A DNA stretch of 64,000 bases, from assembly GCA_963699535.1 (NCBI GenBank), contig CAVOUJ010000026.1:1-64000 (forward strand). Reading direction: 5' to 3'. Position 1 is the stretch's first letter. Each line of letters begins with the position of its first letter. The notes beneath the pieces were generated by a model. That model saw nothing but the letters and a program-made list of their open reading frames with translations, was not told where the DNA came from and searched no databases. The position numbers and the translations under genes were made by a program. This document shows, one piece after another, positions 43,526 through 52,148 of this stretch. The stretch is from VBDM01 sp963699535. GTDB taxonomy: Bacteria > Pseudomonadota > Gammaproteobacteria > Burkholderiales > SG8-39.

Positions 43526-44772
43526 ATGCGTGACAAGTTCGTCCGGCTGTTTCTGTCTTCGTTCGCCGTAACCGCGGCGCTCGCGTTGTCCCAACCCGCG
43601 GCCGCGCAGGGCGATCCGATCCGCATCGGGTTCCTGACCGTGCGCACCGGCCCGCTCGCCGCGGGCGGCAAGCAGATGGAGGAAGGCATCCTGCTCTTCC
43701 TGAAGGAGCGCAACAACACCATCGCGGGCCGCAAGGTCGAGCTCATCATCGCCGACACCGGCGGCAACCCGGCGGGCGCGCGGACCAAGACGCAGGAGCT
43801 GGTCGAGCGCAACAAGGTGCACGTGATCATCGGGCCGCTCGCCGCGTTCGAGGCGATCGCGATCGACGACTACATCCGCCAGTCCCGCACCCCCATCGTC
43901 TCCTGCTCGGCCGCCGCCGAGGACATGACGCAGCGCAAGACGAGCCCGTGGTTCGCGCGCAGCGCGGCGAGCTCCGCCCAGCCGAACCACGCGCTCGGCG
44001 ACTACGCCGCGAAGACGCTCGGCTACAAGCGCGTCGTGATCATCGCCGACGATTTCGCCTACGGCCACGAAACCGCGGCCGGGTTCCAGCGCGTGTTCGA
44101 GGACTCGGGCGGCAAGGTGGTGCAGAAGCTGCTGCCGCCGTTGAACGTGCCCGACTACGGCACCTACATCGCGCAGATCAAGAAAAACGTCGACGCGGTC
44201 TACGCCGGCTTCGCCGGCGCGAACGGCTTCCGGTTCCTCCGGCAGTACAAGGAATACGGGATGACCCTGCCGGTTCTGGGCAGCATGACGACGGCCGACG
44301 AGGGCATCCTCAAGCAGATGGGCGACGAGGCCCTCGGCGTCGTCACCGGCGGCTGGTACGCGGCCGGCATCGAATCGCCCGAGAACGCGCGCTTCGTCGC
44401 GGCGGTGAACAAGGAGTACGGCGCCGACCCCGGCTACTACACCGCTCGGCGCCTACTCGGCCGGCATCGCTCGTCGAGGCGGCAGCGAGAGCGGTGCGCG
44501 GCAAGGTCGAGGACAAGGAGGCCTTCATGAAGGCGCTGCGCAACCCCGGCGCCGTCAAGGACCCGCGCGGCGAGTGGCGCATGGACGAGTACGGCAATCC
44601 GGTCCAGAACATCTACATCCGCAAGGTCGAGCGCAAGGGCGGCAAGCTCGTCAACACCGTGGTGAAGACCTACCCGCAGGTGAGCCAGTTCTGGACCTAC
44701 GACCCGAAGGCGTTCCTCGCCGCCCCGGTCTACTCGCGCGACGTCCCGCCGGCGAAGAACCTGGAGCCGTGA
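43526..44772 (+). CDS. Branched-chain-amino-acid-type ABC receptor (LivJ family, frameshifted)
   Basis: The protein has a signal peptide (ALALSQPAAAQ) and the class I receptor fold: IRIGFLTVRTGPLAAGGKQM, GGNPAGARTKTQELVERNKV, VHVIIGPLAAFEAIA and VVIIADDFAYGHETAAGFQRVF (in pieces). Two extra bases near 44,447 and 44,470 move the last 100 codons to another frame, ending in VKTYPQVSQFWTYDPKAFLA. About 413 residues in all. It follows the hydroxylase by 34 bp but no Liv permease or ATPase is nearby, so it is an orphan receptor, perhaps for the hydroxylase substrate. An intrinsic terminator follows. Confidence 0.88.
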
Positions 44773-44791
44773 GGCTTCGCTCGCCCGAATG

Positions 44792-44818
44792 AAAAAGGCC
44801 GCGCATCGCGGCCTTTTT
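44792..44818 (+). terminator. Strong intrinsic terminator (bidirectional)
   Basis: AAAAAGGCCGCG-CAT-CGCGGCCTTTTT forms a 12-bp perfect stem with a 3-base loop and a T-run, between the receptor stop and the convergent metallo-hydrolase stop. Its core equals the hairpin at 40126-40146. Confidence 0.9.
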
Positions 44819-44826
44819 TTCCCTTC

Positions 44827-45771
44827 CTACTGAATCCCCTTCTCGATCAGCTGGGCGTAATACAGCCTGAGAAAGCTCCTCAGCCTCTCCGGCACGCGGT
44901 AGTGAGCGAGCTCCTGGGGCGGCTTGAATTCCTTCTGGATCTGCTCGAGAGTCTTCCCCGCGGCGATCATCTTCGCCACGGCGTCTCTCATCAGGATGAA
45001 GTAGCGCTTCTGGTCTTCGAGGTCCTTGACGCCCGCGCCGATGTTGACGCGGCCGTGGCCCGGGACGTAGGTATCGACGGGCAGATTGCGCTGCATGATC
45101 CTGTCGAGGATGGGAATCCACTGCGCCGGCTGCGAGAAGAACACCATCCCCGACTCCCCCTGCCCGGGGTGAACGTCGGTATTGAGGAGGTCCCCCATCA
45201 GCATGACCCTGCGCTGGGGAATGTAGACAGTGAGGTCCCCGGTGCTATGGCCGTATCCTTCGCCGGTGAGCTGGAAAGTCAGGCCGCCGAAGTGCAGCGT
45301 CAGGCTCCCTTCGAATCCGATGTCGGGGCGCACCAGCTCCTTCCCCTTGTAGGCCGCAAAGCGCTTGTCGTCCGAGGCCTGCCGCTCCTCGAACTCCCTC
45401 GCTTCCTGCATGTAGCTGTCCCGCAACTGGTTCTTGGTGGCGATGTAGACCGGCTTGTCCTCGCGGAAGTACCACACGCCCGAAGAGTGGTCGCCGGCGG
45501 CGTGCGAGGTGATGAAGTACCTGACCTTCTTGTCGGTAAGCCTGCGGATCGCGGCCAGCGTCTGGCCGGCGGTGCGAATATCGGCATCGAGCACCACGAC
45601 CCCCTCGTCGGTGATGACGAAAGTGGAATTGCTCGAGCCTTGCGGGTGGACCATCGTATACACGCCCTCGGCGACCTTGACCATTTCCATCTTGACCTGG
45701 GCGTACGCCTCGACCCCGGGGAGCAGAACCGCACCAACCGGAAGCAGCATCAAAGCGAAAAGTCGTTTCAT
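44827..45771 (-). CDS. Secreted metallo-beta-lactamase-fold hydrolase with an atypical metal motif
   Basis: The 314-residue protein has a signal peptide (LPVGAVLLPGVEAYAQ) and the MBL fold: GVYTMVHPQGSSNSTFVITDEGVVVLDADI (in pieces), YFITSHAAGDHSSGVWYF, GEGYGHSTGDLTVYIP, MLMGDLLNTDVHPGQG and VDTYVPGHGRV. The zinc motif reads H-A-A-G-D-H, so the second histidine of the usual HxHxDH is alanine. The later H, D and H positions are present. Substrate unknown. It precedes nothing else on the transcript and follows the Bug receptor gene by ten bases on the same strand. Confidence 0.88.
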   Translation of the reverse strand: MKRLFALMLLPVGAVLLPGVEAYAQVKMEMVKVAEGVYTMVHPQGSSNSTFVITDEGVVVLDADIRTAGQTLAAIRRLTDKKVRYFITSHAAGDHSSGVWYFREDKPVYIATKNQLRDSYMQEAREFEERQASDDKRFAAYKGKELVRPDIGFEGSLTLHFGGLTFQLTGEGYGHSTGDLTVYIPQRRVMLMGDLLNTDVHPGQGESGMVFFSQPAQWIPILDRIMQRNLPVDTYVPGHGRVNIGAGVKDLEDQKRYFILMRDAVAKMIAAGKTLEQIQKEFKPPQELAHYRVPERLRSFLRLYYAQLIEKGIQ

Positions 45772-45781
45772 GGACGGACTC

Positions 45782-46750
45782 CTACTCGAGCTTGATCCCG
45801 ATCTGTCCCACCAAGCGCTTCCACTTCGCCAGGTCGTCCGCGATCTGCGCCGCATACTGCTCGGTCGTGGTCGGATAGGGTTCGAGGCCCATCTTGCCGA
45901 GCGACTCGACCAAGTCGGCCGCAGCCAAGGCCTTCACGACCTCCGCGTTCAGGCGCTGCAAGATGTCCCCGGGAGTTCCCGCCGGCGCGAGGAGCCCGAA
46001 GTACGCCGCGAACTCGTAGCCCGGCAAGCCTGCCTCGGCCGTCGTCGGGATATCGGGCATGCGCGAAAGCCGCTTGGCCTGACCGACCGCGAGGGCCTTG
46101 AGCTTTCCGCTCTGCACGTGGGGCGCGTAGATCACGATCGTGTCGATCATCACGTCGAGCCGCCCTGCGAGCATGTCCAGAAGTGCCTGGTCCACGCCCT
46201 TGTACGGGATGTGGAAGAGCTGTACGCCGGCGGCGGCGTTGAAGGCCTCTCCGGCGACGTGCAGGAAGTGCCCGACTCCGGCCGAGCCGTAAGTCAGCTT
46301 GCCCGGCCGCGCCTTCGCATACTCGATGAACTCCTTGAGCGAGTTCACCGGCATGGAGCTGCTGACTGTCACCACGACCGGCGCGATCGCCAGAGCGCTG
46401 ATCGGCGCGAACGACTTGACCGGATCGTAAGAGAGTTTCGGCTGCAGGGCGGGCGCGCTCGACAGCGTGCCGGTGGTACCGAAGTAGATCGTGTATCCGT
46501 CGGCAGGGGACTTGGCCGCCGCGCCGGCGCCGATCGTGCCGGCGCCACCCGCCCGGTTCTCCACGAAAAACTGCTGGCTGAAGGCATCGGTGAGCTTCTG
46601 CGCCATCAGGCGGCCGAGAACGTCGGTGTTGCCGCCCGGCGGGAAAGGCACGATCAGCCTCACCGGCTTCGCGGGATAGCTTTGCGCCAGGGCGGCGGGG
46701 CCCGCAATCGCCGCCGCGATCGAAACCAGGATGGCCAGAGTTTTTTTCAC
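45782..46750 (-). CDS. Bug/TctC-family receptor
   Basis: A complete 322-residue Bug receptor: signal peptide ending PAALAQ, PVRLIVPFPPGGNTDVLGRL, VENRAGGAGTIGAGAAAKSPADGYTI (in pieces), PGKLTYGSAGVGHFLHVAGE, FHIPYKGVDQALLDMLAGRLDV (in pieces), PDIPTTAEAGLPGYEFAAYFG. The VPFPPGG and PADGYT strings are diagnostic. It probably binds a carboxylate or amide in the periplasm. It is followed by the MBL-fold gene ten bases downstream. It has no adjacent TctAB membrane genes, the usual case for the expanded Bug family. Confidence 0.94.
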   Translation of the reverse strand: MKKTLAILVSIAAAIAGPAALAQSYPAKPVRLIVPFPPGGNTDVLGRLMAQKLTDAFSQQFFVENRAGGAGTIGAGAAAKSPADGYTIYFGTTGTLSSAPALQPKLSYDPVKSFAPISALAIAPVVVTVSSSMPVNSLKEFIEYAKARPGKLTYGSAGVGHFLHVAGEAFNAAAGVQLFHIPYKGVDQALLDMLAGRLDVMIDTIVIYAPHVQSGKLKALAVGQAKRLSRMPDIPTTAEAGLPGYEFAAYFGLLAPAGTPGDILQRLNAEVVKALAAADLVESLGKMGLEPYPTTTEQYAAQIADDLAKWKRLVGQIGIKLE

Positions 46751-46786
46751 GGATACTCCCCCTTTTCTTCGATCGCCGACGCTCGA

Positions 46787-47285
46787 TCACTGACCGGCGA
46801 AACGCGCGCGGATCGCCTCGATTCGCGCGCGGTTCACGCCCAGGTCTCCCCTTCCGATGCGCGACGCCGAGCGCACGTGAACGACCTTGGCCCCGTCATC
46901 GGCGAAGAATTCGGCGTCGTCCACGAACTTGAGCCATCGCGTCTGGAACTGCGCGTAGAGGTACGTCGGCTCCGCCCGGATCGACACGCGCGCCTGGGGT
47001 GGACTCGACGATGCGCCTGATTCGGTCGATCGCCGCCCTGCCCTCTCCCGTGAACTGGATCGGAGCGATCTCCGCGTAGGCCTTCATCGGATGGTCGGGA
47101 TAGAGGCCCGCCTGGCTGCTCACGCTGTTCTCGGTGCGTGAAGGGGGTTTCAGCCTGCCGTTCACGACGCCCAGATCGGTCGGCGCTTTGCCCTCGAGCA
47201 ATCCGGCCTGGCCGGCGGCGAGCATCGCCACGACGAGCACAAGCAATGCGTAGAGCAGCCACGTCATGAGTTTGCGCACGGCCAT
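46787..47285 (-). CDS. DUF1499 protein with one membrane segment (frameshifted)
   Basis: The N-terminus has a membrane segment (LLYALLVLVVAMLAAG). The DUF1499 domain reads LGVVNGRLKPPSRTENSVSSQA, IAPIQFTGEGRAAIDRIRRIVEST and, after the break, RAEPTYLYAQFQTRWLKFVDDAEF and RSASRIGRGDLGVNRARIEAIRARF (in pieces). One extra base in the GGGG at 46996-46999 splits the gene; removing it gives ESTQARVSIRAE. Total about 165 residues. Function unknown. It is upstream of the Bug gene on the same strand, separated by 36 bp. Confidence 0.85.
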
Positions 47286-47318
47286 CCTGTCACGACCGAG
47301 AGCGCGAGTCGCGCGCGA

Positions 47319-48635
47319 TTATCCCGTACCGCCGTTGATCTCGAAAATCGCGCCGCCACCCGGAAGCGCCTCGACGACGACACCCAGTTTGAAATTCCCC
47401 GTCTGCTGGATTCCCATCAGGAAGTGCACGTCGATCGAGCCGCCATTCGCCAGCGGCGTTCCCGGTGTTACCGTCCCGGCCGACAGGGTGCTATAGAAGC
47501 CGCCGCCGTTGGGCTGGCTCGGCGGTTGCTCGAGTGTCGTGCCTTGCACAGTGACGTTGCTGGTCCCTGTACCGCAAGGAGGCCGGTCCACGTTCACCAC
47601 GACCGCAGTTGAAGTCCGCGGCCGCAGATCCGCGACCCCGGAAGGCGCCGGGAAAGTGGACAGATCGATCACGCGAAATCGCAGGCGGGTAATGGGCGCG
47701 CCGGTGTTGTTGGTAAAGGTGCGGCGGATATCGAGCGTGCCGAAAGTGGAGTTGTTGGCGGGGTCGCTGGTGAAGTCGCGAACCCGGTTCGGCGGCGAGG
47801 TATCGACTGAGCACGAGGCGAGCACGGAACCGGCGATCGCTGCGAGACCCATGACCGGACTGCTGAGGTTTTGCGGTCCAGGCGCCCCGAGGCGCTGGCC
47901 TCCGCCCGCCGAAGTCCCGTTGGTATCGACGAAATAGAAATCCGCGGCATTGTTGCCGGTATCGACAGGCAAGCCGCCCGCGGGACACGTTCCGAAAACG
48001 GGAATCAGGCCACCCTTGCCGCAGGTATCCCGCACCCACGAATAGTCGATGCTGAACGGGGTCAGCGCCGGATATCCCGCACCCTCCTTGTAGAGCGTGT
48101 TGGCTTCGCTGGTCGATCCCACCGCATCGAAGCGGTTCGCCAGGCTGAAACTCCCGCCGCCGCTGTTGTTGTTGAACAGAGCGATGCCCGCGTTGTCAGC
48201 AATGTCGGTCGTGTAGGTCGCATCGCCTGTCGCGGTGGTGCCGTTGCCGGCGGGATACGCCCCGAGGGAGTAGCTGACGCTGTTCACGCACAGGAAATGG
48301 CCGCGTGCCGAAATGATGGTGCCGTTCGGAATGGTGCATCGAACGACGCCGTCGGACGCGGCGACGGCGTAGCCGGTGCCGCTGCTCGCCGCGACCGTAG
48401 CCGGCGAAGCGCTGTTGTTGTAGATCTGGATGTATTCGTCGTTCGCGCCGTTGGGTCCACGCAAGCGGAACGCGTCGATCATCAGCGCCGTTGCAACGGG
48501 AACGGAAGGGGGTGTCGCTGAGCTATCGTCTCCACTTCCACCACCGCAACCGCTGATGAAGGTCACAGCCAGGAACACTGTGACAAGGAAACCTGCTGGG
48601 CTTCTCTCCAATGGCTCACCCGACTTTATCTTCAT
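47319..48635 (-). CDS. Lipoprotein with a lamin-tail-like (LTD) domain
   Basis: The 438-residue protein has a lipobox (LAVTFISGC) followed by a GGGSG linker. The next 200 residues resemble a bacterial lamin-tail domain: MIDAFRLRGPNGANDEYIQIYNNS, GTIISARGHFLCVNS, DNAGIALFNN. A C-terminal beta-rich half (GTLDIRRTFTNNTGAPITRLRFRVID in pieces, GGSIDVHFLMGIQQTGNFKLGV in pieces) completes it. It is probably surface-exposed or periplasmic and perhaps nuclease- or adhesion-associated, as LTD proteins often are, but no catalytic domain is present. The ATG at 48635 is chosen because the signal peptide begins there. It is divergent from the second moeA. Confidence 0.75.
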   Translation of the reverse strand: MKIKSGEPLERSPAGFLVTVFLAVTFISGCGGGSGDDSSATPPSVPVATALMIDAFRLRGPNGANDEYIQIYNNSASPATVAASSGTGYAVAASDGVVRCTIPNGTIISARGHFLCVNSVSYSLGAYPAGNGTTATGDATYTTDIADNAGIALFNNNSGGGSFSLANRFDAVGSTSEANTLYKEGAGYPALTPFSIDYSWVRDTCGKGGLIPVFGTCPAGGLPVDTGNNAADFYFVDTNGTSAGGGQRLGAPGPQNLSSPVMGLAAIAGSVLASCSVDTSPPNRVRDFTSDPANNSTFGTLDIRRTFTNNTGAPITRLRFRVIDLSTFPAPSGVADLRPRTSTAVVVNVDRPPCGTGTSNVTVQGTTLEQPPSQPNGGGFYSTLSAGTVTPGTPLANGGSIDVHFLMGIQQTGNFKLGVVVEALPGGGAIFEINGGTG

Positions 48636-48787
48636 GGTTGCTTTCTCCCTCGGAAGCGCCCAACAGGGGCGCAACAAATCATGCTGTCGCTAGAGCAGGA
48701 AAGTCAAGCACGCGCCTGTCGCATTCAAGCGATCGCGGGCGAGGACACCGTTTTTCAACAACCCGGTAAAGCGCGATAATTCCACCC

Positions 48788-50057
48788 GTGGCGACCTTGA
48801 AAGAAGTCATCTCCTGCACCAGCGGCTACGACCCGGACACCCTGCCGGTCGCCAAGGCGAACGAGGTCATTCGCTCCTTCGTCAGGCCCGTCGCCGGCGT
48901 GGAAAGGCTCCCGGTACGCGCGGCGCTCGGGCGCGTGCTCGCCAAGGACATCGTCTCGCCGATCGACGTCCCGTCGCACGACAACTCGGCGATGGACGGC
49001 TATGCGGTGCGCGGCGAAGACCTGGTCGCAGGCGAGGTCACGCTGATCGAGATCGGCACCGCCTACGCGGGGAAGGAGTTCGCAGGCGAAGTGAAGCGCG
49101 GCGAGTGCGTGCGCGTGATGACGGGCGCGGTGATGCCGGCGGGCACCGACACGGTGGTGATCCAGGAGGCGGTGAGCGCCGCGGGCCGGCGCATCACCAT
49201 TCCGCCCGGCCAGGAAACCGGCCAGAACCGGCGCCTCGCGGGCGAAGACCTGAAGAAAGGCAAGCCCGCGCTCCGCGCCGGAGTGCTGCTCCGCCCCGCG
49301 GAACTCGGCCTCATCGCCTCGCTCGGCATCGGCGAGGTGAGCGTGCGGCGGAAGTTGAAAGTCGCGTTCTTCTCCACCGGCGACGAGCTGGTCTCGGTCG
49401 GAAAGAAACTGAAAGCCGGCGAAGTGTACGACTCCAACCGCTACACGCTCTGGGGGATGCTGCAGCGGCTGGGGTGCGAGGTGATCGACCTCGGCGTGGT
49501 GCGCGACGACCCGAAAAAACTCGAAGCCGCGTTCCGCAAGGCCGCGGCGAGCGCCGACGCGGTGGTGACCTCGGGCGGCGTTTCGGTCGGCGAAGCCGAC
49601 TTCACCAAGCAGATGATGGCGAAGCTCGGCGAAGTCGTGTTCTGGAAAATCGCCATGCGCCCGGGCCGCCCGATGGCCTTCGGGCGCATCCGCACGCGCG
49701 GCAAAGCGGCGTATCTCTTCGGCCTCCCCGGAAATCCGGTCGCGGTGATGGTGACCTTCTATCACTTCGTGCGCGGGGCGCTGCTGCACATGATGGGCCG
49801 CAGCGACACCGACGCTCCCGCTCCTGCGCGCGAAATCGGAAACCGCGATGCGCAAGAAGCCGGGGCGGACCGAATACCAGCGCGGGATTCTGGAGCTCAA
49901 GAACGGCGAATGGAGCGTGCGCCTCACCGGCGCTCAGGGCTCGGGGATCCTGCACTCGATGACCGAAGCGAACTGCTTCGTCGTGCTCGGCCACGAGCAG
50001 GGCGGCGTCAAGGCGGGGGATTATGTGGAGGTCATGGTGATGGACGGATTGGTGTGA
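48788..50057 (+). CDS. moeA: MoeA-type molybdenumtransferase, second copy (frameshifted)
   Basis: About 422 residues. Motifs: VPSHDNSAMDGYAVRGEDL, RVMTGAVMPAGTDTVV, FFSTGDELVSVG, YDSNRYTLWGML, VTSGGVSVGEADFTKQMMAKLG (in pieces), IAMRPGRPMAFGRI and LFGLPGNPVAVMVTF. One extra A near 49,834 moves the C-terminal domain to another frame (KKPGRTEYQRGILELKNG to the stop at 50057). It is clearly diverged from the copy at 14.4 kb. The GTG start at 48788 is preceded by no strong ribosome site. It may serve different enzymes or distinguish molybdate from tungstate, as proposed for MoeA pairs elsewhere. Confidence 0.93.
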
Positions 50058-50069
50058 GTCCTGGTCGCA

Positions 50070-50936
50070 ATGCATAAGGCGCTTCCTCGGATATCGCTTT
50101 CGCTTTTCCTCCTCGCGGGCTGCGCCGCCACGACCTCCGGCCTCGTCGATCACGACGACCACGCCCGACGGCGCTTCGGAGCAGATTCCCGGCGATGGTG
50201 TCCAAGCCCGACGGACCCGGGCCCTTTCCCGCGGTCGTGATCATGCACGACTGCAGCGGTCTCGGTTTCGGCTCCAGCGGCGCTCCCGGACGTTGGACGG
50301 CGGAGCTCGTTCAACGCGGATACGTCGTGGTCCTCCCCGACAGCTTCAGCACGCGCGGTTACTCAGGCGGCGTGTGCACGGTTCCCCTGTCGCAGCGCCG
50401 AACCGACGTCACCCCCGCGCGCCGCGCCCGCGATGCGTACGCCGCGCTCGCCTACGTGCGCTCTCTGCCCTATGTCGATGGAAAGCGCGTGGGCATCATG
50501 GGCGGCTCGCACGGCGGCTCGACGACTCTCGCCGCGATGATCGCCCCGGCAAGCGACTCGGCGCCGCTTGCCGAGGAAAAGCGCGCGGGCTTCGCCGCCG
50601 CGGTGGCGCTCTATCCCGCGTGCGCGCTCAAGCCATCGGGGGTATACAAACCCATCGCGCCCGTCTTGATCCTCATCGGAGAAAAAGACGATTGGACGCC
50701 GGCCGAACCCTGCCGCAAGCTGACCGAGGCCGCCCGGGAGGCCGGCCATCCGGTGGCGATCAAGATCTACCCGGGCGCGCATCACTCGTTCGACAGTCCC
50801 AATCCGGCTGCGTTACGTCTCGGCGCGCGTCAACGTCAACTCTCCGACCGGGTACGGCGCCACCACGGGAGGCGATCGCGACGCCTGGAACGACAGCATC
50901 CGCGAGGTCGCCGCTTTCTTCGGCCGGCTCCTGTGA
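50070..50936 (+). CDS. Dienelactone-hydrolase-family alpha/beta hydrolase, secreted (three frame breaks)
   Basis: A lipoprotein-like signal (SLSLFLLAGC) is followed, across two frame breaks near 50,145 and 50,195, by FPAVVIMHDCSGLGF, GYVVVLPDSFSTRGY, the nucleophile elbow GIMGGSHGGST, LILIGEKDDWTPAEPC and GAHHSFDSP. The triad is Ser-Asp-His; the classical dienelactone hydrolase Cys is replaced by Ser. A third break near 50,812 leads to DRDAWNDSIREVAAFFGRLL and the stop at 50936. It probably cleaves an ester or lactone in the periplasm. The stop overlaps the next gene's GTG. Confidence 0.85.
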
Positions 50937-51141
50937 TTCTCGAAGCGACCCTCACCTGTCCGTTCTGCGGCCACCGTAAGGCCGAGGCGATGCCCACCGA
51001 CGCCTGCCTTCACTTCTACGAGTGCACGGCCTGTCGCAGATGCTCAAGCCCAAGACCGGCGATTGCTGCGTCTTCTGCTCGTACGGCTCCGCGAAATGCC
51101 CGCCGCACCAAATGGAGAAATCAACGGGAGATCATCAATGA
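50933..51141 (+). CDS. GDCCVxC-domain small cysteine-rich protein (frameshifted)
   Basis: About 69 residues. Three paired-cysteine motifs are visible: TCPFCGH, YECTACR and, after a frame break near 51,040, TGDCCVFCSYGSAKCPP. This is the small family named after the GDCCVxC motif, some members of which carry selenocysteine. It may bind a thiophilic metal or act in mercury/redox detoxification; its function is not established. The GTG start overlaps the hydrolase stop (GTGA) and its own stop overlaps the DUF1304 ATG (ATGA), so all three are coupled. It is too short and broken to appear as one frame. Confidence 0.8.
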
Positions 51142-51494
51142 CGACTGTCGCAAATATCGCCGTCGCGCTGGTGGCGCTGCTGCACCTCTGGTTCCTCGCC
51201 CTCGAGATGTTTTTCTGGACCAAGCCTCTCGGCCTGCGGACCTTTGGTCTTGCGCCCGACTTCGCCGCGGCGTCGAAATCGCTCGCGGCGAACCAGGGCC
51301 TTTACAACGGCTTTCTCGCCGCCGGGCTCGTCTGGGGTCTCGTCCTCGGCGGCGCCGGAAATCCGATCAAGATTTTTTTCCTCGGTTGCGTCATCGTCGC
51401 CGGGGTGTTCGGCGCCATGACCGCGAGCCGCAAGATTCTCTGGGTCCAGGGACTTCCGGGCGCAATAGCGCTCGCCCTGGTCCAGATGGCGTGA
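51138..51494 (+). CDS. DUF1304 small membrane protein
   Basis: The 118-residue protein has four hydrophobic helices with the DUF1304 layout: a first helix ending in LEMFFWTKPLGLRTFG, then ANQGLYNGFLAAGL and a C-terminal VQGLPGAIALALV. It is an inner-membrane protein of unknown function. It ends the hydrolase/GDCCVxC/DUF1304 group and is convergent with the bifunctional-nuclease gene seven bases away. Confidence 0.88.
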   Translation: MTTVANIAVALVALLHLWFLALEMFFWTKPLGLRTFGLAPDFAAASKSLAANQGLYNGFLAAGLVWGLVLGGAGNPIKIFFLGCVIVAGVFGAMTASRKILWVQGLPGAIALALVQMA

Positions 51495-51501
51495 CCGCCG
51501 A

Positions 51502-52017
51502 TCACAGTTGTTTTCCACGCACCTCCGGCAGATCCACGCCGAAAGAGTCCACGAAACTCTGGTGCACCAGGATCGGCGCCTTGAAGCGAATCGCCAGCGC
51601 GATGGCATCGGAAGACCGGCTGTCGAAGACCTTCGGGGTCTTCCCCGCCATGATCGTCAAGGCTCCGTAGTAGATTCCCTCCTTCTGCGTGATGACGACC
51701 TGCGATACTTTTGCGTCCAGGGATTCGAGGATGGTCTGCATCAGGTCGTGCGAGAGCGGGCGCGGGGGTTTTTGTCCGGAGAGCACTCCCTGGATGGACG
51801 TGGCCACGAGCGAATCCACGAAGACGGGAACCGCCTTGTTCCGGAACTTGAGCAGCACCACCGGTCCCACCTGGGAGAATACGACTTCGACGCTCTGGAC
51901 CCGGACGTCCGCCGGTCCCTCCGCAGCTTTCGGCGCGTCCTCGGCCGCGGCCGATCCGACCGCAAGAGGACATACGAAGCTGGTCCACACCAGGAAGGAT
52001 CTGCCGAGACTGTTCAT
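51502..52017 (-). CDS. Bifunctional-nuclease (BFN/DUF151) domain protein, secreted
   Basis: The 171-residue protein has a signal peptide (SFVCPLAVGSAAAED) and a BFN domain: VVLLKFRNKAVPVFVD, RPLSHDLMQTILESLDAKVSQVVIT (in pieces), YYGALTIMAG and FDSRSSDAIALAIRFKAPILVH (in pieces). The HDLM and SRPSDA-like SRSSDAIALA motifs are characteristic. BFN proteins are usually cytoplasmic, so the export signal is unusual. Enzymatic activity is known only for plant relatives. Confidence 0.85.
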   Translation of the reverse strand: MNSLGRSFLVWTSFVCPLAVGSAAAEDAPKAAEGPADVRVQSVEVVFSQVGPVVLLKFRNKAVPVFVDSLVATSIQGVLSGQKPPRPLSHDLMQTILESLDAKVSQVVITQKEGIYYGALTIMAGKTPKVFDSRSSDAIALAIRFKAPILVHQSFVDSFGVDLPEVRGKQL

Positions 52018-52148
52018 AGCGTCCTCCTTCAGAACACGTACTCTAATGCGCCGCGCGTTCGACGATATGGGATTGAAGAACGCAGTCGTTGCGCCGGCCG
52101 GAATGAAGCCGTAGCGCGGACCCCTTGTTCAGGATTGGGCGCGCGCCT

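Noticed and set aside
40817..44068. Minus-strand open frame of 1,083 codons opposite the hydroxylase and receptor genes
   Set aside because: It spans three real genes in antisense and shows only high-GC shadow composition.
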